8,240 nt of DNA from Quisquiliibacterium sp. (GTDB lineage Bacteria; Pseudomonadota; Gammaproteobacteria; Burkholderiales; Burkholderiaceae_E), in NCBI GenBank assembly GCA_030830765.1, contig JAURMJ010000043.1, positions 1 to 8,240 of the forward strand. The letters run 5' to 3'. Below are positions 6,445 through 8,240 of the stretch, in pieces; position 1 is the first letter of the stretch; the number at the start of each line of letters is the position of its first letter. The position numbers and the translations under genes are program-made. The notes under the pieces were generated by a model. The model searched no databases. It was given only the letters and a program-made list of their open reading frames with translations, and had not been told where the DNA came from.

Positions 6445-7512
6445 ATGGCGATAAACGAACAAACCAGTCACAAAGATCAACGCGCCGACTTTTACAAGCG
6501 CATCGATGGCGAAAACATGACGCCGCTCTGGGAGGTGCTGCATGCGCTCGTGCCGCAGGAACCCTCAGCTGCCTGTGATCCCGCCATCTGGCACTGGAAG
6601 GACGTTAAACCCTACCTGCTCGAATCGGGCACGTTGATCACCGCTGAAGAAGCCGTGCGGCGGGTACTGATCCTGGAAAACCCCGCGATGCGCGGCGAGT
6701 CACTGATCACGCCGAGTCTTTATGCCGGGTTGCAGTTAATCCTTCCTGATGAGGTGGCCCCAAGCCATCGACATACCCAGTCGGCACTGCGCTTCATCGT
6801 TGACGGTCGTGGCGCGTATACCGCTGTTGATGGCGAGCGTACAACCATGTTCCCCGGAGACTTCATCATCACGCCGTCCTGGACCTGGCATGACCATGGC
6901 AATGATGGCATCGATGGCGCGGTCGAACCGGTCGTCTGGCTGGATGGTCTGGATATCCCGATCATCCGCATGTTTGGTGCCGCCTTTGCAGAAAATCTGG
7001 GCGAACGTTCGCAACCCGTGCTCAGGAATCAGGGCGACAGCGATGCGCGCTACGCGCACAACATGCAACCGGTCACGAACCAGCATGCCAGCAAGACGTC
7101 CCCGATCTTCAACTATCCGTACGAACGCTCACGCGAGGCGCTGGCGCACCTGGCCCGCCACAGCGAGGTCAATGCCTGGCAGGGTGTGAAGATGCGCTAC
7201 ACCAATCCGCTGACCGGCGGCTGGGCCATGCCCACGATCGGCACCTGCCTGCAACTGCTGCCAGCGCACTTTGATGGCAAGCCGCATCGCTCAACGGATG
7301 GCGCTGTGTATTCGGTGGCTGAGGGCCATGGTCGAGCCCGCATTCGTCGTGGTGAACGCGAAGCGGTTCTTGAATTTGGCCCTAAGGATCACTTTGTCGT
7401 ACCGCCATGGTGGAGTTTGTCACTTGAGGCCGAGACAGAGACCGTGCTGTTCTCGTTTTCAGACAGGCCGGTGCAGGAGGCGCTCGGTCTGATGCGTGAA
7501 GAGTTTCTCTGA
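6445..7512 (+). CDS. gtdA: Gentisate 1,2-dioxygenase
   Basis: A 355-residue bicupin Fe(II) dioxygenase that opens the ring of gentisate (2,5-dihydroxybenzoate) between the carboxyl- and adjacent hydroxyl-bearing carbons to give maleylpyruvate, in the cytosol. The N-terminal ADFYKRIDGENMTPLWEVL and WHWKDVKPYL are characteristic of the family. The first cupin carries the iron ligands H108 and H110 in PSHRHTQSALRF and H149 in TWHDHGN, with GDFIITPSWTWH as the second cupin motif. The C-terminal cupin (about 255-345, KPHRSTDGAVYSV, DHFVVPPWW) is degenerate, as is normal. Length is usual for the family. The ATG at 6445 has GGAAG 6 bases upstream. The MFS gene ahead of it may import its substrate or a precursor. 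The genes that usually follow (maleylpyruvate isomerase, fumarylpyruvate hydrolase) are not in this window; a DUF4337 gene follows instead. The function is confident; inducer and regulator are not visible. Confidence 0.95.
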   Translation: MAINEQTSHKDQRADFYKRIDGENMTPLWEVLHALVPQEPSAACDPAIWHWKDVKPYLLESGTLITAEEAVRRVLILENPAMRGESLITPSLYAGLQLILPDEVAPSHRHTQSALRFIVDGRGAYTAVDGERTTMFPGDFIITPSWTWHDHGNDGIDGAVEPVVWLDGLDIPIIRMFGAAFAENLGERSQPVLRNQGDSDARYAHNMQPVTNQHASKTSPIFNYPYERSREALAHLARHSEVNAWQGVKMRYTNPLTGGWAMPTIGTCLQLLPAHFDGKPHRSTDGAVYSVAEGHGRARIRRGEREAVLEFGPKDHFVVPPWWSLSLEAETETVLFSFSDRPVQEALGLMREEFL

Positions 7513-7533
7513 CAGGCTGATGCAAGCCGTAAT

Positions 7534-7553
7534 CTGCAATAAAGCCATTGCAG
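7534..7553 (+). terminator. Possible transcription terminator hairpin after gentisate dioxygenase
   Basis: A perfect 7-base inverted repeat, CTGCAAT (7534-7540) and ATTGCAG (7547-7553), flanks a 6-base loop 22 bases after the stop. The stem has only three G-C pairs and is not followed by a real T run (CATTTTCC comes 7 bases later), so as an intrinsic terminator it is weak. It could instead be an operator or mRNA-stabilising hairpin. A direct repeat GCAAGCC lies on both sides (7522-7528, 7553-7559). Confidence 0.35.
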
Positions 7554-7616
7554 CAAGCCATTTTCCCAGTTCACTATCGCCCGCGCGATCACCACTCACA
7601 CTTTCTGGAATCTCCC

Positions 7617-8168
7617 ATGTCAGGTCACGGTCACGTCGATGCTTCGAACAAAAGAGTCGCCTTGTTGATCTCGATCCTTGCCCTTTTTCTGGCCTTGTCC
7701 GAAACGCTCGGCAAGGCAGCCCAGACGAATGCACTCGACAAGAATATCGAGGCCTCGAATCTTTGGAATTTCTTTCAGGCCAAGACGATCCGCATGACCG
7801 TCCTGCGCACCACGGCCGATGAAGTGCAGCTCGACGCGCAGCAGGCCTCGAACGAAACCTCGATCCGACAGATCAAAAAATGGCGGGATGACGCGGCCCG
7901 ATACAACGATGAGCCCGAGACCGGAGAAGGCCGCAAACAGTTGGCGGCCCGGGCCAAGAAAGCCGAAGAGGCTCGCGATCGGGCCATGGCTGCGTATCAC
8001 CAGTTTGAACTTGGATCGGCGGCCATTCAGATCGCAATTGTGCTGGCCTCAGCCAGCATCATTGTCGCGATGAGCGCCTTGCTCTGGGCAGCATTGGGAC
8101 TGGGTCTGGTTGGTGTTGGCTTCACCCTGCTGGGCCTTGTTGCGCCGACCGCAGTCCATTTGCTCTGA
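7617..8168 (+). CDS. DUF4337 family membrane protein
   Basis: A 183-residue protein matching the uncharacterised DUF4337 family. After a short histidine-containing N-terminus (MSGHGHVD) comes NKRVALLISILALFLALSET, a first membrane helix (about 13-29). The family-typical EASNLWNFFQAKTIR (45-59) follows. Residues about 60-130 are charged and predicted helical, possibly a coiled coil. Two closely spaced membrane segments (about 134-156 and 158-180) end the protein. There are no catalytic motifs and the function is unknown. ATG at 7617 is chosen because GGAA lies 6 bases upstream and the protein then begins as relatives do; a TTG at 7548 in the same frame would add 23 unrelated residues. It lies 104 bases after the gentisate dioxygenase stop with a hairpin between, so linkage to that pathway is doubtful. 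It converges with the gene at the right edge, with 3 bases between stops. Confidence 0.8.
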   Translation: MSGHGHVDASNKRVALLISILALFLALSETLGKAAQTNALDKNIEASNLWNFFQAKTIRMTVLRTTADEVQLDAQQASNETSIRQIKKWRDDAARYNDEPETGEGRKQLAARAKKAEEARDRAMAAYHQFELGSAAIQIAIVLASASIIVAMSALLWAALGLGLVGVGFTLLGLVAPTAVHLL

Positions 8169-8171
8169 TCG

Positions 8172-8240
8172 TCAGGACGCTTTTCGGCGTACCAGTGGTC
8201 CCAGCAGCAAAGGTGCGAAATACATCGGGATCTGCGCGAT
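8172..8240 (-). CDS. 3' end of a leftward gene (partial), probable membrane protein
   Basis: A reading frame enters from the right edge and ends with TGA at 8172-8174, coding for 22 residues, IAQIPMYFAPLLLGPLVRRK then AS. A hydrophobic segment followed by a basic tail resembles the C-terminus of an inner-membrane protein. The tight convergent spacing with the DUF4337 stop supports it. The fragment is too short to assign, and a chance open frame of this length cannot be excluded. Confidence 0.4.
   Translation of the reverse strand: MAQIPMYFAPLLLGPLVRRKAS

Noticed and set aside
1..8240. A defence, mobile-element or other previously undescribed multi-gene system
   Set aside because: Nearly every gene belongs to an ordinary metabolic, transport or uncharacterised housekeeping family. 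No nuclease, transposase, integrase, reverse transcriptase, repeat array or toxin-antitoxin pair is visible.

Overview
The window is a compact, GC-rich (about 60 %) bacterial stretch that looks like the chromosome of a betaproteobacterium, most likely of the order Burkholderiales. That placement is inferred from the gene mix: an MdlB-type FMN-dependent hydroxy-acid dehydrogenase, a tripartite tricarboxylate transporter (TctA) fragment, a small secreted cytochrome c, an aromatic-acid MFS-type transporter next to gentisate 1,2-dioxygenase, and a DUF4337 membrane protein. No tRNA, rRNA, CRISPR array, insertion sequence, phage gene or toxin-antitoxin pair was seen. No stretch over 300 bases lacks a gene.

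Layout. Positions 1-1756 form a leftward group. A small protein of unknown function (1382-1717) overlaps by 4 bases the start of an FMN-dependent alpha-hydroxy-acid dehydrogenase (216-1385). That gene is followed by a 5'-truncated, AT-richer TctA coding piece (1-202) that leaves the window. An AT-rich divergent region near 1740-1770 separates this group from a rightward gene, 1790-3397, encoding a phosphotransferase-like plus P-loop kinase fusion whose best start appears to be a non-canonical ATC codon. Converging on it is a leftward pair: an MDR-family alcohol dehydrogenase/quinone reductase (3817-4836) followed by a small secreted cytochrome c (3404-3760). A 233-base divergent region leads to a rightward series: an MFS transporter (5070-6317), gentisate 1,2-dioxygenase (6445-7512) and a DUF4337 membrane protein (7617-8168). 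The last 69 bases carry the 3' end of a leftward gene.

Functionally, the window reads as a catabolic neighbourhood. An alpha-hydroxy acid is oxidised with electrons passed towards the respiratory chain, an oxidoreductase sits beside a periplasmic cytochrome, and gentisate ring cleavage sits beside a probable organic-acid importer. The later gentisate pathway enzymes (maleylpyruvate isomerase, fumarylpyruvate hydrolase) are absent here. I did not find a convincing new biological system. The points that most merit a second look are the apparent ATC start, the decapitated TctA gene with its own ribosome binding site, an exact 15-base tandem duplication inside the MFS gene, and the unassigned small protein coupled to the hydroxy-acid dehydrogenase.
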